Made by a program: the position numbers and the translations under genes
Assembly: GCA_001574975.1 (NCBI GenBank)
Contig: KQ965750.1
Location: 248,001-312,000 of the forward strand
Length of the DNA stretch: 64,000 nt
Source of the DNA: Gonapodya prolifera JEL478
Taxonomy: Eukaryota; Monoblepharomycota; Monoblepharidomycetes; Monoblepharidales; Gonapodyaceae
Reading direction: 5' to 3'
In this document: piece by piece, positions 28,801 through 39,515 of the stretch
Position numbering within the stretch: position 1 is the stretch's first letter
Layout: every line of letters begins with the position of its first letter
The notes under the pieces: generated by a model
Seen by the model: the letters and a program-made list of their open reading frames with translations, nothing else
The model's database searches: none
What the model was told of the DNA's origin: nothing

Positions 28801-29172
28801 CTGACAGTGCTGAATGACTGTAATTGTTGGATGTGTCAAAATTGTACACCTTCAGCAAAAATTAATCAAGACTACTTCGTTTGGCAAAATATTGAGAATA
28901 AAAAGGGAATGAGCCTGGGTCACTCATGATCGCAAGATTATGTTCACTGGTGCACTTACTGGTGCACTCTTTGAGAAAACCAAGTGAAACTGGCATTATG
29001 TAACAAGGGACTATGTGATTCCCATAAATTTAATAATGCAGCTTAACAATCTAAGAACCTGTACATAGTACATAAAGAAAAGATGGAATTCAAGGCAAAA
29101 TTGATCCAAGTTCATGTGTGCCGTCGGAGCCAAAATTTGTGAGCAAACGTTTCTTTGGCGAAACGGTCAACG

Positions 29173-31157
29173 ATGGAGGACGCAGCTGACGGGAGCATAG
29201 AAAGCGAGCTGCGTGATGCAGAGGAACTACTTGCGCTGGACCCGGAGAACGTGGAGGTGAGCGCGTGGTCAATCACCTTCATTTCATGGTTGGAGTTGTC
29301 GTTGGTTGCTCACCGGCATCGTTATCTCGAATCGACCGCCCTTGGGCTGTCGAAACGATTGAAAATTCAATGAAAACCGCTGGATTGGGCGGACTGCGTT
29401 CTAAATAGCTGGCAGCCCTCGTCGCCGACCTTCGCGAACTCGCCGCTCTTTCTGCTGCAGCAGCTCCACTCACCGAATCCGAGCCCCTTGATGCTCCACC
29501 TCCCGCTCATGTGCCTGCGTTGGGAGAGAAAGTTTGTGCTCCATATCCGACACCAGACGGACTGCACATATACCTGCTCGCGGGTATCGTCTCGAGAATA
29601 GACGAAACGAGCAGCATGAGTGGCATTGGGGTGGAGGCTGCACAAGCTGCCGAGCAAGCGCGAAGCCCCGCTTCCAATGAACCACTCAAAGGCGAACTGA
29701 ACAGCGCCACCGACGCGGATATCACAGGAGCAGCGACTGCGAAAGAATCCAGCGAAGCCACTCCTCTGACTCCTTCGATAGTCTCCGGTCCATTCGTTTC
29801 TGTGCTTCTTCTGACTCCTCCAACATCCGACCTCGCCAACTTTGGCCTCCACCTTGCGGCCGGATACCTCCTCCCTTATGAAGCCTCGCTTTCGTCTGCT
29901 TTGGACCTTTCACTGCATCGTGACCCCACCGACCCGCACCAGACCACGTCGGACGACCTGAAACCAGGCGCGCGTGTGTGGGCGAGGTTCTACCCACGAG
30001 GATCCAGGGGAAAGGCTGAGGAGGCGTGGTACCCCGCCACGGTGAGAGCCGTGCAGGGTGGTGGCGCAACGTACCGCGTTGTGTATGAGGGGTACGAGAA
30101 GGAGGGGGAAGGTGTGCTGGGCCACGACGATGTGTTTCCGCTGGTGGATGTTGGACTTGGCGGGGGTGCGGAAGGTGCGGGTGATGGAAACAGAGTCGGA
30201 GGAGATGGAGAGGGCTCTCGCCACGGAGGTTTGGGATACAATGGGGACAGTGACGCGGACAGCCATGTTCCGCGGAAGAGGCATTGGGATGGTGGTGACT
30301 CGGAGTCGGAGAGTGACATGGTTTCGTCTGGCTCTTACGACGATATGAGTGACGAATCTGGCTTTTATACCGACGACGCCGAGGACTCGGACGCTTCGAG
30401 CTCCTCCTTTCGACCATCCTTTGGACACATGCCAAACCCTCCACTTCCCCCACACTCCTCGTCTCATCCTCCGCTCGCGGAATGGGAATCCCACACGCGT
30501 GGTATTGCGTCGAGGCTCATGCTGCGAATGGGGTTCGTCCCCGGGACGGGGCTGGGCAAGGATGGACAGGGGAGAGTGGAACCTGTCGAGGTGGAGATCA
30601 GAGGGGCTGGATGGGGTTTGGACTATCGTGAAGAAGAGACACATAAGGGCAAGCGACGGGGAGGCAGGCGAAAAAGAAAGGACGCAGATGGTGGTAGGGG
30701 AGGGCATGGAGCAGGGGGACGACGACGGGGAGGGAACAGCAAGGACGAAAGCACCGGCGATGGCAAGAGCAATGTATTTGGATTCTTGGAGGGAGTACTC
30801 AACCAGAAGCACCAGCGCCATCAAGGATCGCACCATAATCACCACCAAGAGACCCAGTCAAATCGACCGGGCACTTCTGGTTCTCGAAGCAAGGCTTCTC
30901 CCGCCACGCCTCCCGCCGACGCCGCCTCCGCTGCCCGGACCACGCTTCTCCAACTTTCTTTGCTGCTTCCCCGCCTGCGATCGGACCTGGTTCGCGCCGA
31001 GTCCCGCCTGGCTGCGAATGCAAAACAGCCTGCGGTTCGTAAAGAGTACGAGAGGATGGTGGGGGAGATCAAGGACAGGATCGAGAGGGCCGAGGCGAAG
31101 GAAAAGGAGGCGGAGAGAGTGGTGGGTAAGGGAGGCAAAGCGAAGGGGAGGATGTAA
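29173..31157 (+). CDS. ZGPAT-like G-patch and Tudor-type protein lacking the CCCH finger
   Basis: ZGPAT in animals is a nuclear repressor and splicing-linked protein with CCCH, Tudor and G-patch parts. Here exon 1 (29173-29256) gives LRDAEELLALDPENVE and joins in frame to 29409-31157 through a clean GT-AG intron. GEKVCAPYPTPDGLHIYL matches the region before the CCCH finger in ZGPAT. A Tudor-like stretch follows (RVWARFYPRG, EEAWYPATVRAV, YRVVYEGYE), then an acidic Ser/Asp linker and a G-patch (HTRGIASRLMLRMGF, GTGLGKDGQGRVEPVEV), a basic low-complexity region and a C-terminal coiled coil. I see no C-x-C-x-C-x3-H set. The start lies just inside CpG-rich DNA, right of the CpG-poor block. Stop TAA 31155-31157. 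Confidence 0.8.
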
Positions 31158-31333
31158 GCATGGTTTCGGAGGAAGATGATATCGTTGATATCCTAATTTC
31201 AACAATGACGATGCATCATTAATGTTTTATATGACGTATATTTATATCGTGGGGCACGTTGCATTACGGCACATAGTACGTGTTCCCGCCACTGAAGACA
31301 GACGCGGTTCGGCTTTGAAAGAATACGAACAAA

Positions 31334-33472
31334 ATGTTTGCCTCCGGTCAAGCAACGCCGCGATTCGCTGAGAAAGAAGATCCGGAGCTTGAGGCACTCT
31401 ACGCGCAGGTGGAAAAGCTCTTGGAAAAGGGGAATGACCAATGTGTGTCGTGGAGGCATGATGTGAGCCGATTATCGAGCCGACGGAGCTGATTCACGCT
31501 GTAACTTCCACACTTTCTTTTACAATCGCTGGTGGATATACGTCTGCCTGGACACACCGATCGCACCCTTTCTGCATAACGGACCCGTCACACAAATGCA
31601 CTTACCGTTTGCAGATTCACAAACACCCAGAACTCCCGAACCGAGAATTTCGCACGGCTGGCATTGTTGCCGATCATTTAAGGGCGATTGGATGTGACGC
31701 TGTCCGAACAGGTGTCGCTGGAACCGGTGTCGTGGGAGTATTAAAAGGGCGAGCCCCTACCCGCTCTGGGAACAGCAAAATCATTTGTTTGAGGGCAGAT
31801 ATGGAGTATGTGAAGACATTTGCATTATGTTTTCTTATTGATTGTTGATGCGATCGTTCCTGAGTGCATTGCCAGTGAAGGAAACGTTTGATATACCTTA
31901 CGCGAGCAAGGTTGTGGACGAGACTTACCCCGGTGGACCATTCCCAGTGATGCATGCATGTGGCCACGACACTCATGTCGCCATGCTCATGTCTGCGGCA
32001 TCTGTGCTTGCCGCAATGCGGGATTCGCTTCATGGAACTGTGGTGTTCCTCTTCCAGCCGGTGAGCTCGGTTCCTTCTTTCCCTCCCCTTCCTCCGTGTC
32101 TAACGTCTCGCGTATTCCTCTGTTGCGTCAGGCCGAAGAAGGCCCCCCACTCGAGGAAGCCGGCGGTGCACGCCAGATGATGGCGGAAGGATGGCACGAA
32201 GTTGACGGCGTATCATACGAGCCCGGAATGGTGTTTGGGATACACGTGGGACCGACACCGACAGGCTCCATTGGGTGGAGGGAAGGTTGGTGTTGAGGTT
32301 GAACGAATCACAGTGTGAGGAATCTGATGTGGAGGTCGTGTGGGCGCAATTTACAGGAACTATGTTTGCTGCCTCGGCATTGCTGAAGATCGATATCCAG
32401 GGTAAACAGGTTCACGGGAGCATGCCTTGGCTCGGAAAAGGTGAGATTTTCGTGTCAGTCGAAACTCTCGTTTGCCACCGTCATGAGTCTTCAACATCCC
32501 ACTCGTGCTGTCTTGTTACAAGATCCGCTTGTGGTAGCCGCTGACGTTATCACGCAATGCGGTCAACTGTATCGCCAAATGCCGGCCACCTCTGCTTTCA
32601 CTATTTCCATTGGCCAGTGTGTTTCTTTACGCATTGGTTTCTCCATTGGGAAAACGGCGTAATTTTTTGTCCACCAAATTTCAGCGTTGTTGACCAAGGT
32701 CGTTTCAACATCATTGGTGATTCTGTGACACTGTATGGGACGGTGCGCGCCCTTGTGAATGACGACATGGATGCCATCAAGAAGAAGGTAGAACGCCTCG
32801 TGGACGGGATTGCAAAGGCTCGTGAGTAGATGCAAAAGAATATCTCTGAGATTTCGGATGTGAGGGGTGCCTTGCTTTCCTAACACTTCCGTACTACAGA
32901 TGACATGACCGGCGTTGCCACGTTCCACCAATCTGTCCCGGCCATCTTGCACACCAGAGGTTGGACACAAGCTGTATTGCCTACTCTTATTCGTGCGGGA
33001 AAGGGGAAAGTGGAGCACGTCGAAGCTGTGATGGGATATGGTATGTGATTGTGAACAATTTTTTCTTTCGAAGCGCTCCAACAATCCCCGCATACGTTCC
33101 CATTATGCAAGACGATGTATCTGAATTTATTAACCGGTACGGAGGGTTCTACGCAACCCTCGGATGTCAAGACACTGAATACTTGCAAATGGATGATGGT
33201 AGAAAGCAACTGCAACCAATACCGGGGGGTAGAGGCATTGGCGTGAACCACCACCGTGAGTTGCGGGCGACATATTAGCATTGACTTGTGCCCAACGTTT
33301 ACCGAATGAATGATGTCGTACTGACTCTGTTTGGGCTCTTCCAGCGGCGTTTTACGCAAACGATGAGTGCCTTCCCGTCGGCGTGCGAATTCACTGTCAC
33401 GTTGTTCTGGACTATTTGTACGGAGGGATTGATCCTCACAGAATGGCAAAGGAGGCTATAGACGCAGCCTAA
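31334..33472 (+). CDS. M20 family amidohydrolase (IAA-amino-acid/hippurate hydrolase-like)
   Basis: Zinc- or manganese-dependent amidohydrolase of the M20D type; relatives cleave N-acyl or auxin-amino-acid conjugates. Motifs in order: IHKHPELPNREFRTAG; DMDALPVKE-like split at an intron; PVMHACGHDTHVAMLM with metal-binding Cys and His; AEEGPPLEEAGGARQMM with the catalytic Glu pair; VFGIHVGPTPTGSIG; KQVHGSMPWLG; FNIIGDSVTLYGTVR; and at the end GRGIGVNHH joined to PAFYANDECLPVGVRIH. About nine exons. Start ATG 31334 (MFASGQATPRFAEKEDPE), no signal peptide; stop TAA 33470-33472. Catalytic residues look intact. It follows the G-patch gene on the same strand by 176 bp and converges on the lactonase gene with a 131-bp gap. 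Substrate is not predictable. Confidence 0.87.
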
Positions 33473-33603
33473 AGGGGTGCAGGGAAAGGGGAGCTATCCG
33501 TCTTATTTGTTGAGCGTCAAGCCTCTTTTGTATTCACTAAATGAACTGTATCTTTCATGGCTACCTCAATGTCAATCTGCTGTTTCTTTCCGTTCACCTT
33601 CAC

Positions 33604-35160
33604 TCACGGCCGCACCCACAAAAGCGTTGTGACCTGTACCCCCTTTGGCACGTCCGCTTTGGCCACCACCTTGAGCGCGCCTGCTGCGTCATTCAGGTCT
33701 CGTTCAAACATTGTGAGCGATGAGGATAGCATGTTGGCCGCAAGGAGGTATTTTTGCTTCATTGTTTAAGGTTGGGACAATGTGCGTTACGGTTTAACGA
33801 CTGGGAACCCAGGAAATGACAACTCCGAGGACTCACTTCGAACAAGTCCAGCTCCACGCCTCTCAGGTGCAGTCCACCCGTCCTGTAGAATCCAGGGTCG
33901 GTGTTGAGCTCTGGGGAGTTCGGCGGGTCCAATGGGAACACGGCGATGGCATCGCCCCCACTGTTACCATCATTGCTGTCACCGGAGAAGACGTGGGAGG
34001 AAGAACGGTTTGATCGTGTTAGAAGCACAAAGTCACAGTGCAAACTCCGAAACCATCCACTCACCGGTTCGATACGATCACTTGCCTCCCATCCTTCGGC
34101 AACAGGATTTCTCCGCCCGCGAGCTTCTTGTCCTCGGCGGCATCGGCTGCTCCGGGAGGGAGGAAGCTCCGCACCGACACAGGCTCGAACAACGTCGGTG
34201 TAGAGGACCCGCGAGACGGTGCAGCGACGCGGAAAGTATGGATGGTGGAGGTGAGCTCGCAGAGGAGATAGGCGGAAAGGCCTTACGGGGTCGGGTGAGA
34301 CGGTGCGGGGAAGTTGAAGGTATTGACACGAAAAACTGTCCTCATCATGACCCGTATGCTCCCCTGAAATCCTGGACATAAAAGGGGTACTCGAACCCAC
34401 CATCCTGGGAGAACCTCATGTGCCTCGGTCCGCTTCCGGCAGGTTGCACGACAATGCTCTGAACAGGTTCCCAGGTGTCCGAAGCGTTGAGTCGAAGCTC
34501 GTGGATTCGGTCGGCTGGATGGGGCGGGTAGTTGGTTTGGACGATAACAGACAAGACTTGAACAAGAATCTCACATCCAAGGTCAATCACAAACACGTTC
34601 CCGGACGTGGGATGTTCCACTGCCATGTGGGGATGAGCCACGGCCTGAAGGGGCATGGGTCCTGATCCAGTGTAAACAATTTCAAATCTTGAGCTCGCAT
34701 CGAATGCCGCCGCTCCCTTGTTGGGATCAACTTTGAGTGCTACTACGCGCCCGTCGTTGAAATGGGGCAGCACGACCCATCGACCATCCGCGGTTGTGCA
34801 AGCGTGGGCAGGACGGAATCCTCCAGTGGGTGCCGAGGCGACGAGAGAGACATTGCCACTAGGGCTGGTTCGAAACAGAACGACACGGCCCTCAGGGGAC
34901 TGATCAGCGGCATAGGCGAGGTCATTCTGGGTTGGGTGGGGTTCCAACCAAGAGGGGTTCACAGCGTCGAAGGGACCACCGGCAGAGGTGGAAGTCGAGA
35001 TTGTTTCGGATAGCGACAGAGAGGAGGTTGAGGGGTCAAAAGTGAGCTTCAAGAGGCTGGCGTTGTAAGTCCCGGCGATGATGGTGTAGGTTCTGAACGG
35101 CGAATATTCGGGAATCAAGGATTTAGATTTGGCAAAAATGGGTTCAGCGATAGAGAGCAT
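33604..35160 (-). CDS. lactonase-family seven-bladed propeller (6-phosphogluconolactonase-like)
   Basis: Relatives in the PF10282-type lactonase family include bacterial 6-phosphogluconolactonase and fungal carboxy-cis,cis-muconate cyclase; which reaction applies here is unknown. Visible blades: YTIIAGTYNASLLKLTFD; PSWLEPHPTQNDLAYAADQ; GGFRPAHACTTADGRWVVLP; HPHMAVEHPTSGNVFVIDLG; GSGPRHMRFSQDGGFEYPF; and at the C-terminus KYLLAANMLSSSLTMFERD and the family ending LWVRP. At least four exons; stop TGA 33604-33606. The ATG at 35158-35160 is the first in frame (MLSIAEPIFAKSKSL). An upstream exon cannot be excluded. Confidence 0.8.
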
Positions 35161-35997
35161 CAAGAGCAAGCGCTACCGGGAAGCTTTTGCAGGCCATTAA
35201 TGGCCTGATTCATCCAGAGATCCCAGCCAGTGATTCTTGTTGGGTTGACGGTTTCGTGGGACCCACCTCGAAGATGCCGCGCTCATTGCCGTCGATTGTC
35301 GCGAATGGAAAATTTAAGAAAGAGATACAGTGACCAGGAGGATGGCTGTTTGGAAAAATCGCCCGCTTGAATTACCTGACCCTGTTCTGTGGCCTCAACG
35401 GCCGATTTCATGCAAGTAAGTTCAGAAATCAACGTACATGCAGGTTATAGTCTGCAGCGTGGTTTCCAAAACCAAGTGGTCATGGCCTTGCAGCAACCGT
35501 CGCGCTTCCTCTAATTGAAAATGGGAAACATGAACCAGGTTTCGTATTCTATTTACACTCTAGGAATTCCAAACGATACCAATACATGATGGTCATTGCA
35601 AGAAAAACGTCACCGCAACACATATTGAAAAGAAAAGGAGTTCTTGCAACCTTGAATCTCTTGCCGTCATTTCGACTTCACGTGTCCCCATGTGCTCCAT
35701 AATTTTTTCGCGTCGCTGCTTCAACATGTACGTGGTTCCTAACTTGCTCAGATTTTCAACCAATCAGACAAACAACCGGCCAAGCTTCGCGAGCGGCGCG
35801 AAGCTGAACGGCCGCCATTGCCAGCTCTGCGCTCCTGCAAAGGGCACGTGCAGAAAATCGGTGTATATGGGGCGGGGGTTCCAGACGATAGATGCCGGGC
35901 GGGCTAGATAGATAGTTAGATGAAGGATGATGGATTGGATGTTGTGAAAATGCATTCAATCGACGCATTAGAGCCAAGCCACGCCAGGAACAAAGTA
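35161..35997. other. intergenic, with a 9-bp perfect inverted repeat
   Basis: No gene supported. At 35783-35791 and 35797-35805 lies AGCTTCGCG, five bases, then CGCGAAGCT: a perfect hairpin or dimeric protein site. The rest contains short open frames on both strands with no recognisable product. Confidence 0.5.
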
Positions 35998-36445
35998 TTA
36001 AGCGAGAATTAGTTCACGATACAATATCCGCCCGAAGAAATCCGGGCGGTTCGGCGCGTAGTCAGACCACTCACACCCTGCGTTCGCTGCCGCCATCCTC
36101 AACATCGCCGCGAGCTGGTTCTGCTGCAACGTCGTGAGCATAAAGCTCTCTGAGACCAAAAAGTCACCATGAAAGCCCCACGCCGAGGGGGTTGGGTAAG
36201 CCGCATTGACGCATCTGTGCGCACTCCGACTGCACGCACCTCGCTGATTGGAGAGTCCCTCGACATCGGTGGAAGGTTGGGCGTCTAGAGGCGCGTAGAG
36301 AAGCAAAGAAACGTCGCGTAAGCGTCCCATCGATCCCTCGCGTCCAAGTTTCGACCACCGGCGTAGTCCGGCGACATCCGCGCGGCGTGTACGCACCGCT
36401 TCCGTTGGCGTCCTGGACCTTGTCATTCTCGCTCTGTGGGTTCAT
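35998..36445 (-). CDS. hypothetical small protein, exon structure uncertain
   Basis: Not recognised. A likely start gives MNPQSENDKVQDANGS, followed by a GTGCGT donor. A downstream frame gives ESFMLTTLQQNQLAAMLRMA and a C-terminal FFGRILYRELILA with a stop at 35998. The two look like exons of one small intracellular protein with an amphipathic helix, but I could not fix the central splice with confidence. It may instead be two unrelated frames. Confidence 0.3.
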
Positions 36446-36720
36446 TGCGCGGTGATGTGGAGTTTGATGGAATGTTTTTCGCGGGGTTTGGGGTTTTGGG
36501 GGATGAATGTGTGGAATGTTCGATTTGCGGCGAAGCTCAGGTGTTCGACATTCGATCCTGCTTTCGCGGCGTTGGGAGCTTGCATTCGATAACGATCGCG
36601 AATTCACATACATCTATTCATACTGCACTTCAGGTGCTCAATTTATTATCATCTAAGTAAAGCATAAACTCGGATCTATCGCATCTATGCTCCACGCCAG
36701 TCCATCCTCACAACCCACCC

Positions 36721-38335
36721 CTACCTCTTCCCGCCTTTTACTGGAATACGCTTGGCCAGCACCTTCCGCTCGCCACCTCGGAAACGCTGCAACGTCACTA
36801 ACACGCCATATCCCTTCTCCCTCTTGTAGTCGTTTCCAGAGCCGAAACACACCAGGGGGTCGCCAGATTCCACCACCTGGCCCTCTCCCGCGGAAGCGGC
36901 GTCGATTCGCCCAATTTTGGCTGATCCGCCTTCTCCCGCGGCCTCCCACACTGGCACAGGCCCGCGACCGTCTCCAGCCGCCACCGTCTCCCTGACCACG
37001 GCGGCGAAGTTCCCCTGGCTGACGCGGACGGTCTCGTGTATGTGACCGCACACCGCGACGTCGAGCAGCGCGTCGCGGCGGGCTTGTTCGAGAAACGACC
37101 GCACGGCTTGCGACCCGACGTGGTCGCCGTTGGGAAGGATGGCGTCCAGGCAGGTGGCGTAGGGCGGGGAGTGCAGGAGCGCGAGCGTAGCGGATGGAGG
37201 TGGAGTGTGCGGAGCGGGCGCCGCGGTTTGTGATGGGTCGGTGGGGCTATGGTCTGGGGAAGGGGAAGGGGTGGCGAGGTGTGGAATGGAAGGTTGGGGG
37301 GAGCCACCGTTAGCAGAAGGTCCAATCGAGGCTAGGTCCTGCACTCGAAGATCCCGTAGGCGCTTGAGGCCCGCCTCGCAATACGCCTCCAACGTGTCCT
37401 CAGGGTTGAGCGGTATTCCGCCACCCATAATAAGTGTCTTCGTCCGTGCGTCCGAGAGGAAGGACCTGTCCGACGCAACATCAAAGTAGCGGCACAAGTG
37501 GGGCAGAGGCGGGTTGGACGAGGGGGGAGTATCGTCGGGGTGCTGTGCGTGCGTTTCATTTGGGGTAGGTGGCTCGGCGAGGTCAGGGAAACATAGGGCA
37601 CATTCAAGATCTTTGATGAAATCGACGCGCTCCCTGTGAAGCGACAAGCAGAGGCCGTGCGATTGACAGGTGTGAGTTGGTGGTGAGCGCGGAATTGTGC
37701 TTCTTCTTTCAACTCGCCCACCTATCTTTGCAGTAGTGGTGGGACGGTGACACCATTGGCATCCCGAAAATCCGCAAGTACTCCGGATTCTCTGCTGGCG
37801 CGTCAGTCTCGCCTGGTGAATCCGACGCTGCTGTGTGTTCCCGTCGGCGCTTCCTGCGGATGGGCACATCCCTCACGGAGCCGTGGCCCAGCAGATATAT
37901 TTGGCCGCGATAGGGAGGTGTCTTGAGAAGCTCGACGTGGTAATCGTCGTTGGCGGCGAAGTCTTTTGCGGAAGGAGATTGGTCCGAGGAGTTGGCCAAT
38001 GTTTCAAAGGTGTTTGACACATGATTATCGCAATGAGAGCCATCACGCACCGGCGTTGCCCCATCCGACAATAACCGGACACACGCACTGCGCCAGCCTG
38101 GGCCACAACTCGGTCTCTGCCCAGTGTCTCTGTCCGGACACCTCCCATGTGGAATCTTCATTTCCAAGCATGCGATACAGGTGGGACAGAAGCGACATTC
38201 TGGGGTGCAGATCGCCCGCGAGCACCAGAAAGTCGACCTGGTGCGTGGACGCGAGCTGGATCAGCGTGTCAAGGTGGCCGAGGTTGCCGTGCAAGTCCTT
38301 AGCGGGCGAGTAAGCGATTGCGATGAGACATTCTG
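36721..38335 (-). CDS. calcineurin-like metallophosphoesterase
   Basis: Metallophosphoesterase fold. Motifs in order: DLHGNLGHLDTL, FLVLAGDLHPR, VCPVIVGWGNA joined across an intron to DFAANDDYHVELL, IYLLGHGSVRDV, LALLHSPPY and CGHIHETVRVSQ. The third motif is normally GN-H-D/E; here the best splice gives GNAD, lacking the usual histidine. The C-terminus reads RFRGGERKVLAKRIPVKGG, stop TAG at 36721-36723. The frame is open into DLHGN from IAIAYSPAK, so the start must be in a small upstream exon I could not place; 38335 is therefore approximate. A proline-rich low-complexity linker sits around 37.2 kb. Substrate unknown. Confidence 0.68.
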
Positions 38336-38697
38336 CGCAGAGAAGAAACGCACTGAGCAGAGAAGAAACGTGAGCGCGAATTCCGGCGGCGACTCGCGCT
38401 GCTGGCGGCGATGCATCGGGTTCACTGGATGGGGGATGCTGTGGCCAACTCCGGCTAAATCAGGTGTACCGTTCTGCCGATGCTCAGAGAGCCAAAACCT
38501 GGGTCCAATTTTTTTCCATCTTCTTCGAAATAAATAAAAAACGCATTGAAAGAGAGAACTACACGATGAATCAGCAACTACTAAACAAACTTGATTTGGC
38601 ATGCTCCCGCCCGCACTGAGTACATCGTTGCCTTCACCGCCTCCACTGCTCCGACACTCACCGCTCAATCCCACCTGCCCGCGGCATTCTTGTACCT

Positions 38698-39433
38698 CTA
38701 TGCCATACTAGCGAGGCCATTTTCTCTCTCGTCCTCGGCTCCCTCCCTCGAATCAAAATCGATCTCCACGCCAAACGCATTGTCGATACGCCAAAGACCC
38801 GCATCCCACGTCGCGCCCCATCCTTCGCGGTCGACTGTTGTGAGACAAATCACGACTCGTTTGAGACCTGCCATGCGCTCCCTCTCGAGTTCGTGCATCC
38901 CCGGCGTCCACTCTTCGACGATGCCATGGCTGATTCCGAACATGGCCGAGAGAAGCATGCCAATACACTTGATCCACCTCTGACACCTTTGTCTCCCTTG
39001 GAGCCCACTACGTCCCACCCCACGGGTGGCTTGAGCGTCTACAGTCCGGGCATTTTTCCGGCAAGGGATTCACCGAACGCAGGCCAGTACGCGTTCTCCT
39101 GGGGACCATGGGTCTCGGCAAACTCATGCGAGCGCTTTTGTATCTGCCTGGGAATAACTGCCCAAGTCGCTGTCCGCACACCAGGCGCCAGCGCGGCGGC
39201 TGTGGGCGGAAAGCACTTGTGTACAGGCCATCGATGAACTCGCGCAGGTTGGGTAAGTGCGCGGCGTTGGTGTGAAACAACTCGTATGCCTTGCGGTGCA
39301 TGGACTCGTGGGTGTCAAAGGTGATTTCAATGTCGTCATCATCGATCGTTGGCGGGATCCGATGCCATCCAATGATGCGGAGACAGACGATGTTTACATA
39401 GATTGTTGTGACGACGAGATACAATAAAGACAT
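38698..39433 (-). CDS. hypothetical protein with an N-terminal membrane anchor
   Basis: Not recognised. The first exon starts MSLLYLVVTTIYVNIVCLRI, a single hydrophobic segment, then a soluble acidic part (DDDDIEITFDTHESMHRKAY) and HTNAAHLPNLREFIDGLY. After a probable intron a second frame reads MHELERERMAGLKRVVICLT to GLWRIDNAFGVEIDF, with a stop at 38698. The join near 39.0-39.2 kb is uncertain. Possibly a small membrane-anchored protein; function unknown. Confidence 0.4.
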
Positions 39434-39515
39434 GTTGTAGCTGTGGTTGGGAAAGCGGAAAGAGGTGGAAACCGAAGATGCCCATCAAGCTGCTCAACAT
39501 TACATCATGCGCCGC

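Larger units (their letters stand above)
15700..29120. other. AT-rich, CpG-depleted compositional block
   Basis: From about 15.7 kb to 29.1 kb CpG nearly vanishes. I count none in 16021-16260 (coding) or 18301-18480 (non-coding), while about fifteen occur in 37021-37080. TpG and CpA are common, the expected product of deaminated methyl-CpG. G+C also falls (23 of 60 in 18481-18540). The left border is inside the VPS8 coding exon; the right border is sharp, about 50 bp before the gene at 29173. The pattern suggests long-term cytosine methylation of this block alone; methylation itself cannot be seen. Confidence 0.8.
17737..29172. other. 11.4-kb gene-poor stretch
   Basis: No gene could be supported. 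Open frames are short (182 aa at most), rich in L/H/F/S/C, match no family I know, and lack splice-linked partners. No transposase, reverse transcriptase, rRNA or intact tRNA was found. Contents noted separately are a 73-bp tandem duplication, a decayed tRNA-like element and a poly-G run. A 14-bp direct repeat (CTGCAGGAACGTGA) occurs near 25.50 and 25.56 kb. The stretch contrasts with 50-230 bp spacers elsewhere in the window. It could hold the VPS8 3' end, non-coding RNA, ancient decayed repeats or a chromosomal structural element. Confidence 0.6.

Noticed and set aside
29910-30848. 312-codon minus-strand open frame
   Set aside because: Shadow of the G-patch/Tudor gene, whose sense frame has clear domains.
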